From assembly GCF_001420605.1 (NCBI RefSeq), contig NZ_LJIZ01000003.1, positions 1 through 64,000 on the forward strand: a stretch of 64,000 nucleotides of DNA, read 5' to 3'. The DNA comes from Bacillus sp. FJAT-25509 (GTDB lineage Bacteria; Bacillota; Bacilli; Bacillales; Bacillaceae_G). The position numbers and the translations under genes were made by a program. The first letter of the stretch is position 1; each line of letters begins with the position of its first letter. This document shows positions 54,098 to 62,301 of this stretch, one piece after another. The notes beneath the pieces are model-generated. The model had not been told where the DNA came from, searched no databases, and worked only from the letters and a program-made list of their open reading frames with translations.

Positions 54098-55130
54098 CGT
54101 AATAACAGGAATCCAGCCACTTGATAGAGAAATGGGACAAAAAGTTCGTGAGTATATCGATACGTTAACCAAACCTCCGGGCAGTTTGGGGAAATTAGAG
54201 GAATTAGCCATTCATCTGTCGGAAATGACATCTGTATCATTCCCAGTCGTATCACCGCCCGGTGTTATAGTTTTTGCCGCTGATCATGGTGTAGTCGAAG
54301 AAGGGGTGTCCGCTTTCCCTCAGGAAGTTACCGTGCAAATGGTCAAAAACTTTTTAAACAGCGGTGCGGCCATCAATGTTTTTAGCCGGCAAATCGGAGC
54401 CATGTTTGAAGTCGTCGATATCGGTGTGGCAGCAGATATTGATGCTAACGGGTTTGTGAATCGAAAAATTCGCTATGGAACCAACAATTTTTGCCAACAA
54501 GATGCAATAACAAGAGCAGAGGCCGAACAAGCCATTACAGTTGGCTATGAACGGGCGGAACAGATGATTAAACAGGGAATCAAATGCCTAATTGTTGGTG
54601 AAATGGGGATTGGTAATACGACGTCAAGCAGTGCGATTGCAGCGGTTTTAAGCGGACAGGACATCGATGTACTCGTCGGCCGAGGAACAGGGATTGCACG
54701 AGAAAAAATTCGTCATAAAAAAGAGGTCATCAAAAGGGCGATAAAGGAAAGGAACCCTGACCGGAAGGATCCCATCGATATCTTAGCAAAAATTGGCGGT
54801 TTGGAAATTGCCGGAATGACAGGTGCAATGCTCTCCGCCGCTCAAAACCGAATTCCGATATTAATAGATGGGTTTATTTGCACGATTGCAGCTCTTTTGG
54901 CAAGGGAAATCTGTGAGACAGCAGCGGAGTATATGATTGTCGGCCATCGTTCCGTCGAGCCTGGACATGAAATTGCGCTGCAGTTATTAGGCAAAAAGCC
55001 ACTTCTTGATTTAGATTTGCGGCTAGGAGAAGGAAGTGGGGCAGCAGTGGCCTTTCCAATCTTACAATCAGCAACCTTAATGTTAAAAGAAATGGCCACT
55101 TTTGCATCGGCTGGAATTTCAAATGAGTAA
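54090..55130 (+). CDS. cobT: Nicotinate-nucleotide:dimethylbenzimidazole phosphoribosyltransferase
   Basis: A 346-residue CobT activating the lower-ligand base to its alpha-ribotide. It has LTKPPGSLGKLEELA, FAADHGVVEEGVSAFPQEVT, EMGIGNTTSSSAIA and the catalytic glutamate in LRLGEGSGAAVAFP. Presence of cobT implies that the cell attaches a benzimidazole-type base. Yet the base-producing BluB is reduced to a fragment downstream, so the base may be scavenged or made by another enzyme. Confidence 0.92.
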   Translation: MNSVITGIQPLDREMGQKVREYIDTLTKPPGSLGKLEELAIHLSEMTSVSFPVVSPPGVIVFAADHGVVEEGVSAFPQEVTVQMVKNFLNSGAAINVFSRQIGAMFEVVDIGVAADIDANGFVNRKIRYGTNNFCQQDAITRAEAEQAITVGYERAEQMIKQGIKCLIVGEMGIGNTTSSSAIAAVLSGQDIDVLVGRGTGIAREKIRHKKEVIKRAIKERNPDRKDPIDILAKIGGLEIAGMTGAMLSAAQNRIPILIDGFICTIAALLAREICETAAEYMIVGHRSVEPGHEIALQLLGKKPLLDLDLRLGEGSGAAVAFPILQSATLMLKEMATFASAGISNE

Positions 55131-55149
55131 TTTAGGAAGGAGCTAGAAG

Positions 55150-55935
55150 ATGATAAATGGAAAAGTGTATCTTGTTGGTGCTGGACCGGGAGACCCTAAA
55201 CTAATCACGGTTTACGGGATGGAGTGTATCCAACAGGCGGATGTGATTTTATATGACCGTTTAGTAAATGAGGAACTGCTCAAGTATGCAAAGACGGAGG
55301 CAGAGTTGATATTTTGTGGAAAACTACCAGGGAAACATCATCTCATTCAAGATCAAATCCATCAGTTGTTAATTGAAAAAGCCAGTCAAGGCAAAACTGT
55401 CACCAGATTAAAAGGAGGCGATCCTTGCATTTTCGGCCGTGTCGGTGAAGAAGCGGAAATTCTTGCAGAACATGGTGTTCATTATGAAATAGTACCGGGG
55501 ATTACAGCTGGTATTGCAGCGCCTGCTTATGCTGGAATTCCGGTTACTCACCGCGATTATGCTTCCACCTTCGCGATCGTCACAGGCCACGGCCGTGCGG
55601 AAAAAAGTGCGGATCAATTAAATTGGTCAGCTCTCGCTCAAGGAATCGATACAATTGCCTTTTATATGGGAATTGGGAATTTACCTTATATTGTTTCGAA
55701 ATTAATAGAGAACGGAAAAAGCCCTGATACGAAAGCAGCCATTATCCAATGGGGGACCACGACCAAGCAGAAAACGGTGACAGGGAGTTTAAAGGATATC
55801 GAAGTCCGGGTTCTAGAAGTCGGGATTACTCATCCTGCGATTGTTCTCGTGGGTGATGTGGTCGGTCTTCGCGAGAAATTACGCTGGTTTCAAGAAGCAG
55901 ATGAAAAACAATTAGTTGGAATTGGGAGGGGCTAA
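55150..55935 (+). CDS. cobA: Uroporphyrinogen-III C-methyltransferase
   Basis: A 261-residue SUMT that methylates uroporphyrinogen III at C2 and C7 to precorrin-2, the branch point for cobalamin and sirohaem. It has LVGAGPGDPKLITVYGMECI, YDRLVNEELL, RLKGGDPCIFGRVGEEAE and VPGITAGIAAPAYAGIPVTHR. The precorrin-2 dehydrogenase needed before cobalt insertion is not in this window. AAGGAGC lies before ATG 55150. Confidence 0.92.
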   Translation: MINGKVYLVGAGPGDPKLITVYGMECIQQADVILYDRLVNEELLKYAKTEAELIFCGKLPGKHHLIQDQIHQLLIEKASQGKTVTRLKGGDPCIFGRVGEEAEILAEHGVHYEIVPGITAGIAAPAYAGIPVTHRDYASTFAIVTGHGRAEKSADQLNWSALAQGIDTIAFYMGIGNLPYIVSKLIENGKSPDTKAAIIQWGTTTKQKTVTGSLKDIEVRVLEVGITHPAIVLVGDVVGLREKLRWFQEADEKQLVGIGRG

Positions 55936-55936
55936 G

Positions 55937-56506
55937 ATGTCGATTTTAGCTGAAATCAAAACCCGAAGAGCAATACGTGATTATGCGGCTCAAGAGGTAG
56001 AGGAAGAAAAGATTCACACCTTATTAGAAGCAGCGACATGGGCACCGAATGACCGGATGCGTGAACCATGGAGCTTTTATGTGATTAAAGGCGAAGCAAA
56101 AAAACGCTATGAAGCGTTGGCCTATGAATATCTACAGGAACGCTTTCCAACCAAGCCAAATTTAATCGAAAGCTCCTTAAAGGTACTAAAAACAACACCG
56201 GTCCATATTGTCGTTACCGCTGACATCGTTGCAGACGATGAAGAGGCATCTGCCGATAATGAATATGCCGTATGCTGTGCGATCCATTCGATGTGGCTTT
56301 CCGCCAAAGAATTAGGATTAGGTCTGGTTTGGCGGACAAGGGGAGTCGGACTTGTTCGTGACCATCGAATGTATGAGTTTATTGGCTCACCCGAAAACAA
56401 GAAAATCATCGGAAATTTGTTTATCGGTTATCCCGATTCAGAAGTATTAAAAAAGGCGAAAGTTCCGGCTAGGACATCCTTTGAAGAAAAGACAGTCTGG
56501 TTGTAA
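55937..56506 (+). CDS. cbiY: CbiY-like nitroreductase family flavoprotein
   Basis: A 189-residue nitroreductase-fold protein with ILAEIKTRRAIRDY, TWAPNDRMREPWSFYVIKG and a C-terminal FIGYPD block, expected to bind FMN. B. megaterium has a nitroreductase named cbiY at this place in its operon. BluB also belongs to this superfamily, so a role in lower-ligand or flavin-dependent cobalt reduction is conceivable, but it lacks an obvious BluB signature. ATG 55937 follows GGGAGGGG, overlapping nothing; the TTG at 55916 is rejected. Confidence 0.75.
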   Translation: MSILAEIKTRRAIRDYAAQEVEEEKIHTLLEAATWAPNDRMREPWSFYVIKGEAKKRYEALAYEYLQERFPTKPNLIESSLKVLKTTPVHIVVTADIVADDEEASADNEYAVCCAIHSMWLSAKELGLGLVWRTRGVGLVRDHRMYEFIGSPENKKIIGNLFIGYPDSEVLKKAKVPARTSFEEKTVWL

Positions 56507-56521
56507 TGAGGAGGGAAGCGT

Positions 56522-57079
56522 ATGGAAGAGGTAACTGAAAACAAAGCAAAGCGCGGTCTTACACTAGTTTACACCGGTGATGGAAAAGGGAAGACGACAG
56601 CAGCCCTTGGGCTCGCAGTTCGTGCCGCGGGTCGGGGAAAACGAGTGCTTATGATTCAATTTATTAAATCGCCTGATCGAACGTACGGGGAAAAAATTAC
56701 GTTCGAAAAATTAGGGATTGAAATCGTGCAGACAGGAATCGGCTTTACGTGGACGAAAACACCAGAGGAACATCGGGTAGCCCTAAAAACCGCTTGGTCT
56801 TTTACAAAAGAAAAGGTCCAGTTTGGCAGCTATGATGTTGTCATTTTAGATGAACTAAATAATGCGCTCGCAATTGATAAATTTCCGATTGACGATGTCC
56901 TTCCGTTAACAGAAGTTATTGAGTTGATTCAGAAGCGCCCTAAGGGGATGCATTTGGTGATTACCGGACGGTCAGCCAAAGAGGAAATCATCGCTTGTGC
57001 GGATTTAGTAACCGAAATGAAGCCAGTTAAGCATTATTATAACGAAGGAATTCCTGCCGTGAAGGGAATTGAGTTTTAA
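56522..57079 (+). CDS. btuR: Cob(I)yrinic acid a,c-diamide adenosyltransferase
   Basis: A 185-residue CobA/CobO/BtuR-type enzyme transferring the 5'-deoxyadenosyl group from ATP to Co(I). It has the P-loop YTGDGKGKTTAALGLA at residues 17-32, LMIQFIKSP and VILDELNNAL near 118. It lies between cbiY and the cobD gene, as in B. megaterium, and its stop codon overlaps the next start (TAATG). Confidence 0.9.
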   Translation: MEEVTENKAKRGLTLVYTGDGKGKTTAALGLAVRAAGRGKRVLMIQFIKSPDRTYGEKITFEKLGIEIVQTGIGFTWTKTPEEHRVALKTAWSFTKEKVQFGSYDVVILDELNNALAIDKFPIDDVLPLTEVIELIQKRPKGMHLVITGRSAKEEIIACADLVTEMKPVKHYYNEGIPAVKGIEF

Positions 57080-58182
57080 TGGTCTATATTGAAAAATTTG
57101 GTCATGGTGGCGATTTACTGACGGCCCAACAATTGTTTGGTAAAGATTCATCGCAGCTGTTAGATTTTAGTGCGAATATCAATCCACTTGGTCCACCTGC
57201 TAGTGTAATTGAGTTGATAAAGGAGCAACTGGAGTCGATCGTCCATTATCCCGATCCCGCCCATCGTGTTCTTAAACAAAAGCTGGCGGAAAAACACTCC
57301 GTTTCACCAGAACAGATTTTGATAGGAAATGGAGCAGCAGAGTGTATCGCCCTTACGATTTTAGGATTGCAACCTGAAACAGTGGGGGTTGTATATCCTT
57401 GCTTCTCGGAATACGAAGAGCTTGCTAGAGCTTATGGTGCTACCATCAATTCATTGGTCGGCAGGGTAGAAAATGATTTTAAGCCTGATCAATCGGAATT
57501 CCTTCAATTAATAGCGAAAACCGATCTTGTATTTGTAGGACATCCCAACAATCCCACTGGTGTAACATATTCGAAGGAAGAACTTGTCGAGATGGCAGAA
57601 CAGGCAAAGAAGACAAATACATATTTGATAATAGACGAGGCATTTATTGATTTTCTTCCAATCGAAACACGAGTCACGCTGCTTGAGGAATTGCAACGTT
57701 GGAAACAAGTAATCCTAGTTCGCTCGATGACAAAGTTCTATGCGATTCCTGGTCTCCGGCTGGGGTATATGGTGGCCGATCCAAGCCTGATATTAAAGTT
57801 TCAGGCGAAACAAGTAACTTGGAGTGTCAACCAAATGGCACTATTGGTTGGTGAAGCGGTCCTAAACGAAAAGGTATACGAGGGAGAAACGATTACCCTA
57901 ATTCAGGAGCAAAGAAGCCTTGTCAAACTAGCCATTGAAGAAAAACTTGGGTGGAAGGTTTTTCCCGGTCAAGCCAATTTTCTGTTAGTTAGGATAACAG
58001 CTGGCATCACGGCGGTTGAATTACAGTGGCGCATGGGTCATAAAGGAATCTTAATACGCTCCTGTACCATGTATCCGGGGCTAACGGATCAGGATTTTCG
58101 GATTGCGATTCGAACCGAAGAAGAAAATCAATGCTTAATCCAAGCCTTAATTGAAGTAAGTAAAGAGGTGAATCCATCATGA
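57079..58182 (+). CDS. cobD: L-threonine-O-3-phosphate decarboxylase
   Basis: A 367-residue PLP-dependent class I/II aminotransferase-fold enzyme making (R)-1-amino-2-propanol phosphate for the nucleotide loop. It has GHGGD and DFSANINPLGPP (30-40) typical of CobD, HPNNPTG (155-161), D186 in IIDEAF and the PLP lysine K219 in SMTKFYAIPGLRLGY. Its substrate would come from the PduX-type kinase encoded at 59845. It overlaps cobU by 4 bp. Confidence 0.88.
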   Translation: MVYIEKFGHGGDLLTAQQLFGKDSSQLLDFSANINPLGPPASVIELIKEQLESIVHYPDPAHRVLKQKLAEKHSVSPEQILIGNGAAECIALTILGLQPETVGVVYPCFSEYEELARAYGATINSLVGRVENDFKPDQSEFLQLIAKTDLVFVGHPNNPTGVTYSKEELVEMAEQAKKTNTYLIIDEAFIDFLPIETRVTLLEELQRWKQVILVRSMTKFYAIPGLRLGYMVADPSLILKFQAKQVTWSVNQMALLVGEAVLNEKVYEGETITLIQEQRSLVKLAIEEKLGWKVFPGQANFLLVRITAGITAVELQWRMGHKGILIRSCTMYPGLTDQDFRIAIRTEEENQCLIQALIEVSKEVNPS

Positions 58183-58715
58183 CCTTAACCTATGTAACTG
58201 GAGGAATTCGCTCCGGGAAGAGTGAATTTGCGGAACGCTTGGCTTTCAGTCATACAGGTAGAGTCCTTTATGTTGCATTCGGAGTCCAAGCCGATCAAGA
58301 AATGGTGAAAAGAATTGATAGCCATAAGAAGCGGCGCCCAAGTGAATGGGACTTATTAGAAGAACCGAACGAACTAACTTCTGTTCAAACCGTCTATCAA
58401 GGCTACGATGTTATTTTAGTTGATTGTATTTCTTCGTGGCTGTCCAATCATTGTATGTGGTTAACAGATCAGGAACTCAAGGAAGAAAACAAGATAACCA
58501 GTTTAATAGAGGAAGTGGATCGTTGGATTAAGGTGATACAAGAAAATCATCAGCATGTGATTGTTGTTTCTAATGAGGTAGGTCTAGGTGGTGTCGCGTT
58601 ATCGTCGTTGGGGCGTTTTTTTCAGGATGTTCTAGGAAAAATCAATCAATTATTGGCAGCCGAAGCAGATGAAGCATACACCGTTTTTTCCGGTCTGCAA
58701 CTAAGGCTAAAATAA
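58179..58715 (+). CDS. cobU: Adenosylcobinamide kinase/guanylyltransferase
   Basis: A 178-residue CobU, phosphorylating adenosylcobinamide and then adding GMP. The P-loop GGIRSGKSEFAERL is at residues 8-21, HKKRRPSEWDLLEEP carries the guanylylated histidine region, and VSNEVGLGGVALSSLGRFFQDVLG is the usual C-terminal block. The normal next gene, cobS, is reduced to a tail fragment starting at the overlapping TAATG. Confidence 0.9.
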   Translation: MTLTYVTGGIRSGKSEFAERLAFSHTGRVLYVAFGVQADQEMVKRIDSHKKRRPSEWDLLEEPNELTSVQTVYQGYDVILVDCISSWLSNHCMWLTDQELKEENKITSLIEEVDRWIKVIQENHQHVIVVSNEVGLGGVALSSLGRFFQDVLGKINQLLAAEADEAYTVFSGLQLRLK

Positions 58716-58849
58716 TGAACCTGGCTACCAGTCAAGTAAACTATCTTCCAACCCCTTTTTTTGCAGGCACCGCCACCTCCATTGGGAATACAATTGGCTG
58801 CCTTGTTTATGAGGCCACATGTGAAGTAGTAATGAGTCAGGAGGGCTGA
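58715..58849 (+). pseudogene. Probable CobS C-terminal remnant
   Basis: A 44-residue frame overlaps the cobU stop. Its end (GNTIGCLVYEATCEVVMSQEG) resembles the last helix of adenosylcobinamide-GDP ribazoletransferase (pattern TGD-T-x-G-A-x-x-E-x-T-E-V-V), with a small insertion. CobS is about 250 residues, so nearly everything is missing. The match is short and by eye. It sits exactly where cobS would be expected, between cobU and cbiB. Confidence 0.42.
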
Positions 58850-58856
58850 GAATTCG

Positions 58857-59825
58857 ATGTTAGTTCATGCCATTAATATTGTTATTGCTTATTTTATTGA
58901 TCGAATCATTGGTGACCCCCAAAAGCTGCTACATCCGGTGGTCATCATTGGGAAGTCTATTAGTCGTTTGGAAAAAGCGATTCGTTTTTTCATCGTAAAG
59001 GAAAGGTATTTGAAACTGGCAGGACTCTTATTTCCTATTTTGATTGCTGGCGGCAGCTATTTAATCGTTGCTTTGCTGCTTTGCGGCCTCAATCAGGTGA
59101 ATCACGTTCTTGCTGTCATTGCGGAAATCTGGTTAATTTCAACGACCATCGCGACAAAAGGATTGGCTGATGCAGGGTTGGAAGTATTCCAACACTTGAA
59201 AAATCAGGATTTAAGGGCTGCACGTAAAAGTCTGGGAATGATTGTCGGAAGAGATACAGAAAACCTCGAGGAAAGTGAAATTTCGCGGGGGGCAGTGGAA
59301 ACCGTAGCCGAAAACATTGTCGATGCCATTATATCACCGTTATGCTTTGCCCTTATCGGGGGTGCCCCGCTTGCAATGTTGTACCGAGCGGTTAATACGT
59401 TAGATTCGATGGTAGGATATAAGAATGAAAAATATCAAAACCTAGGCTGGGCCTCGGCCCGACTAGATGATCTATTAAACTATTTGCCTGCCCGGTTAAC
59501 GTTTGGAATGATGCTGCTTGCTTGTTCGATTAAACGTCTCAATATACTAGGCGCTTGGAAAATGATGAAACGGGATGCTAAACTTCATCTGAGTCCAAAT
59601 AGCGGTATTCCAGAAGCGACAATCGCAGGAGCGCTTCAGATACAACTTGGAGGAACGAATTATTATTTCGGTAAAGTCTCTGAACGGGCAAAGATGGGCG
59701 AACCATTACGGAAGATCAAAGCAGATGATATTTTACTTACAGTAACAGTTATGAAAACTACCTCCATTATCTGTGTCGTATTATTTATGGTACTTGCGAT
59801 ATTAGTGGAGCTGGGCATGAAGTAA
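58857..59825 (+). CDS. cbiB: Adenosylcobinamide-phosphate synthase
   Basis: A 322-residue polytopic membrane enzyme joining aminopropanol phosphate to adenosylcobyric acid. Family blocks are YFIDRIIGDPQKLLHPVVIIGK, GRDTENLEESEISRGAVETVAENIVD, ALIGGAPLAMLYRAVNTLDSMVGYKNE and the C-terminal PEATIAGALQIQLGG. AGGAGGG precedes ATG 58857 and lies inside the cobS-like remnant. Four to five hydrophobic helices are evident. Confidence 0.92.
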   Translation: MLVHAINIVIAYFIDRIIGDPQKLLHPVVIIGKSISRLEKAIRFFIVKERYLKLAGLLFPILIAGGSYLIVALLLCGLNQVNHVLAVIAEIWLISTTIATKGLADAGLEVFQHLKNQDLRAARKSLGMIVGRDTENLEESEISRGAVETVAENIVDAIISPLCFALIGGAPLAMLYRAVNTLDSMVGYKNEKYQNLGWASARLDDLLNYLPARLTFGMMLLACSIKRLNILGAWKMMKRDAKLHLSPNSGIPEATIAGALQIQLGGTNYYFGKVSERAKMGEPLRKIKADDILLTVTVMKTTSIICVVLFMVLAILVELGMK

Positions 59826-59844
59826 GGGGATAGGAGCCTGAACA

Positions 59845-60708
59845 ATGAAACTAGGAAGAGGAAGCTGCAATGGCACATTTGGGGAATTGGTCCAAGGTAT
59901 CATGAAAGAGCGTCCGTTTTTAATCACTTTGCCTATCCGGAGTTTACGAAGTGAGGCTAGATTTGTTCCAGACACAAACGTTTCCCGGATAAGGGTTGTA
60001 AATTCCAAAATGAAAGCGAAGAAAGCGGGTGAATCATTACTCCAACTTTTTGGGATAAGAGGAGGTGGGTATCTTGAAATCCATTCCAATATCCCAACCG
60101 GCAAGGGGATGGCTAGTAGTTCAGCGGATATTGTTGCTTCATTAAGAGCAATTGCTGACAGCTATAGTATTCCGCTCACAAATGAAATGATCTCGATGAT
60201 TGCCGCAAAAGTTGAACCTACCGATGGGGTAATGTATGAGGAAGTCGTGGTATATGAATATATTCACGGGCAACTGATTGCAAGCTTTGGGACCTTACCC
60301 CCATTCATTCTCGTTGGTATCGATCTTGGGGGTATGATCAAAACAATAGAATTTAATGAAGTGCCGAAAGTATACAGCCAGGACGATCAACAGCAATTAA
60401 TTAAAGCTTTTGATCTAGTTTCAAAAGGGTTTAAGGAAAAAAATATAACTTATATTGGGGAGGCGGCAACCCTCAGTGCAAGGGTGAATCAAAAAATATT
60501 GCCAAAGCCTGTTTTTCCTCTATTAGTTCAGTTGGCCGATCGCTACCAGGGCGGAATCGTTGTCGCCCACAGTGGAACGGTCGCGGGTATTTTACTAGAT
60601 GGAAATCTTCCAAACAGTGAACTGGTGGTTTCACATTTAATTAGGGAAATGTCACTCGCTTACAAGGGTGTACCTTTAAATTTATTTCATTATGAAAGTA
60701 AGGAATAG
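59845..60708 (+). CDS. pduX: L-threonine kinase, PduX-like GHMP kinase
   Basis: A 287-residue GHMP-family kinase. GSCNGTFGELVQGI near the N-terminus is the PduX form of motif 1, and PTGKGMASSSADIVASL is the ATP-binding motif. It phosphorylates L-threonine to supply CobD, so CobD, PduX and CbiB form the aminopropanol arm here. It begins 19 bp after cbiB with a weak GGGG site. Confidence 0.85.
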   Translation: MKLGRGSCNGTFGELVQGIMKERPFLITLPIRSLRSEARFVPDTNVSRIRVVNSKMKAKKAGESLLQLFGIRGGGYLEIHSNIPTGKGMASSSADIVASLRAIADSYSIPLTNEMISMIAAKVEPTDGVMYEEVVVYEYIHGQLIASFGTLPPFILVGIDLGGMIKTIEFNEVPKVYSQDDQQQLIKAFDLVSKGFKEKNITYIGEAATLSARVNQKILPKPVFPLLVQLADRYQGGIVVAHSGTVAGILLDGNLPNSELVVSHLIREMSLAYKGVPLNLFHYESKE

Positions 60709-60756
60709 ATAATGATTTGAATGATTCACAAAGTTTGATTACAAAAGGGTGGTAAC

Positions 60757-60843
60757 ATGTTTAGTCAAGAGGAACGAGAAGTGATTTACGTTTTCATTAA
60801 TAAAAGGAGAGTTGGCCGCACTTTTCTCCAGGATGTCCTCTAA
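60757..60843 (+). pseudogene. Truncated BluB start (28 codons)
   Basis: ATG 60757, preceded by AAGGGTGG, opens FSQEEREVIYVFINKRR and then stops at TAA 60841. BluB (5,6-dimethylbenzimidazole synthase) begins with a pattern of the form F-S/T-x-x-ER-x-x-x-Y-x-x-I-x-x-RRDVR-x-x-F-x-x-D-P. The fragment keeps that start with a damaged RRDVR (here RRVGR) and ends. The rest of the gene is absent before the transporter. Confidence 0.5.
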
Positions 60844-60916
60844 AATCCTCAATCTGTCAAAGGTTTAGGATTGATTTTTTATGTTGCAACTGTTTAAAAA
60901 AGGGAGGGATTTTTTA

Positions 60917-61717
60917 ATGGAAACAGTATCAATGTTTTTCCTTGTTTTTGTATTGGGGCTTCGGCATGGGTTGGATGCTGATCATCTTGCTTTTATTGAT
61001 GGACAAACCCGTTTTAATTGGAAAATGGGCAGTTCGTTCGCACGTTGGGTGGGGACATTATTTTCATTGGGTCACGGAGGAATGGTAGCATTAACAGCAG
61101 GTATTTTAGGAATGGTGATAAAGAATTTTTCATTCCCAGCTTATTTTGATAATATTGCATCATGGGTGTCGATTTTTTCTTTATTCCTTATTGGAACGTT
61201 AAATACGTATAATCTATTACGCACTAGAAACAATCACGAAGAGTTTCAACTTAGCGGACTAAAGGGAAAGTTTATCCCAAAAATTGCGAAGGGGACTACA
61301 AATCCTTTTCTTATTATTTTAGTAGGGGCTTTGTTTGCCTTGGCTGCTGAGACAGTAAGTCAAACCGCCGTCTGGTCTTTGGCGGCTGGAAGTGTAAGTA
61401 AATATACCCCTTTATTTTTAGGGCTAGTTTTTATGTTTGGGATGATGATTACGGATACAATTGATTCGATGATTGTCTATAAAATGGTGAACCAGTCCAG
61501 CAAAATCGGTCAAGCTGCGTCAAGACTAATGGGTTGGGTGATTGTCGTCTTGGCATACGGAGTTTCCTTCTATCTGGCATTTACTTTTTTTAACCCTTGG
61601 GCAGAACTAGATTTCGAAATTGTGGGAGTCATTCTTTTCATTTTCTTAGTCGCATCATTTATCTTTATAAGCGTTTACTCCAAAAAACAGAATCACGAAA
61701 TAAATACTACGAATTAA
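60917..61717 (+). CDS. NiCoT-family cobalt/nickel transporter
   Basis: A 266-residue membrane transporter. The NiCoT signature R-H-x4-D-H is at residues 16-23 (RHGLDADH), followed by LFSLGHGGMVAL and a later FGMMITDTIDSMIV block. About eight helices are expected. At the end of the cobalamin cluster it most likely imports cobalt for CbiX. ATG 60917 follows GGGAGGG, preferred to the in-frame ATG at 60881. No riboswitch lies between the cluster and this gene, so it may be expressed separately or by read-through. Confidence 0.85.
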   Translation: METVSMFFLVFVLGLRHGLDADHLAFIDGQTRFNWKMGSSFARWVGTLFSLGHGGMVALTAGILGMVIKNFSFPAYFDNIASWVSIFSLFLIGTLNTYNLLRTRNNHEEFQLSGLKGKFIPKIAKGTTNPFLIILVGALFALAAETVSQTAVWSLAAGSVSKYTPLFLGLVFMFGMMITDTIDSMIVYKMVNQSSKIGQAASRLMGWVIVVLAYGVSFYLAFTFFNPWAELDFEIVGVILFIFLVASFIFISVYSKKQNHEINTTN

Positions 61718-61724
61718 TTAGATA

Positions 61725-61758
61725 AGCTCTGACAATTTTATAGTGTCAGAGCTCTTTT
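61725..61758 (+). terminator. Rho-independent terminator after the cobalt transporter
   Basis: AGCTCTGACA (61725-61734) pairs perfectly with TGTCAGAGCT (61744-61753), then CTTTT. It ends the cobalamin islet about 75 bp before repeat copy 4. Confidence 0.85.
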
Positions 61759-61832
61759 AATCTCTATAGTAATCGTCCATAAAATTGCGTAAAATATGAA
61801 TCTATTGGGATAAGATTAAGGAGATGTACCGT

Positions 61833-61967
61833 GAAATTGTTGCTTATGGAACGGCTGTAGTAGTCGAGAAAATATAAAAAAAAACCTTGTCATTTCAAGG
61901 TTTTTTTATTTCACTTTTTATAGAATTAAATATAAATAAAAAAAGTGCGGACAAATTTTCGGACACA
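61833..61967 (+). repeat. ybjQ 3'-end direct repeat, copy 4
   Basis: GAAATTGTTGCTT leads into the core at 61846-61875, encoding [14 protein letters not shown] and TAA. It is followed by the terminator (CCTTGTCATTTCAAGG, one mismatch), the same AT-rich tract and GCGGACAAATTTTCGGACA. Similarity ends near 61967, where the paiB remnant begins. It divides the cobalamin islet from the haem O synthase islet. Confidence 0.85.
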
Positions 61968-61974
61968 AACCAGA

Positions 61975-62219
61975 CTGTTCCAATAATGGAACCAGATAGC
62001 TTATACAATTTAACTAATGTAGATTCACAATATATCGAAGGAATGAGCAAAGGGATTGTAGCATTCAGAATAAACATCTCAAAAATTGAAGCGAAAGCTA
62101 AATTAAGCCAAAATCATCCCGTGGAACGACAAGAGTTAATCATTAGGCAACTAGAAACCAGTTCCCAACTAGATAATATTCAGGTAGCATCACAAATGAA
62201 GAAAAATCTACAGAGATAG
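61975..62219 (+). pseudogene. 3' fragment of a PaiB-like regulator gene
   Basis: The frame ending at 62219 reads [30 protein letters not shown]...[11 protein letters not shown], the C-terminal part of the PaiB (FMN-binding negative regulator) family. The first two thirds, including the FMN-binding barrel, are missing, and the fragment starts at the end of repeat copy 4. It is a gene truncated at the islet boundary. Confidence 0.65.
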
Positions 62220-62271
62220 CGGCAGCATTAAAAGATGTTATTAATCTAGATAGGATGTAGAGTGAAGAAAT

Positions 62272-62301
62272 AAAAAGAACCCTTGAGCCAGGGTTCTTTT
62301 T
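62272..62301. terminator. Bidirectional terminator between paiB fragment and ctaB
   Basis: AAAAAGAACCC pairs perfectly with GGGTTCTTTTT around TTGAGCCA. The A-run and T-run on either side make it functional in both directions. It overlaps the ctaB stop region. Confidence 0.85.
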
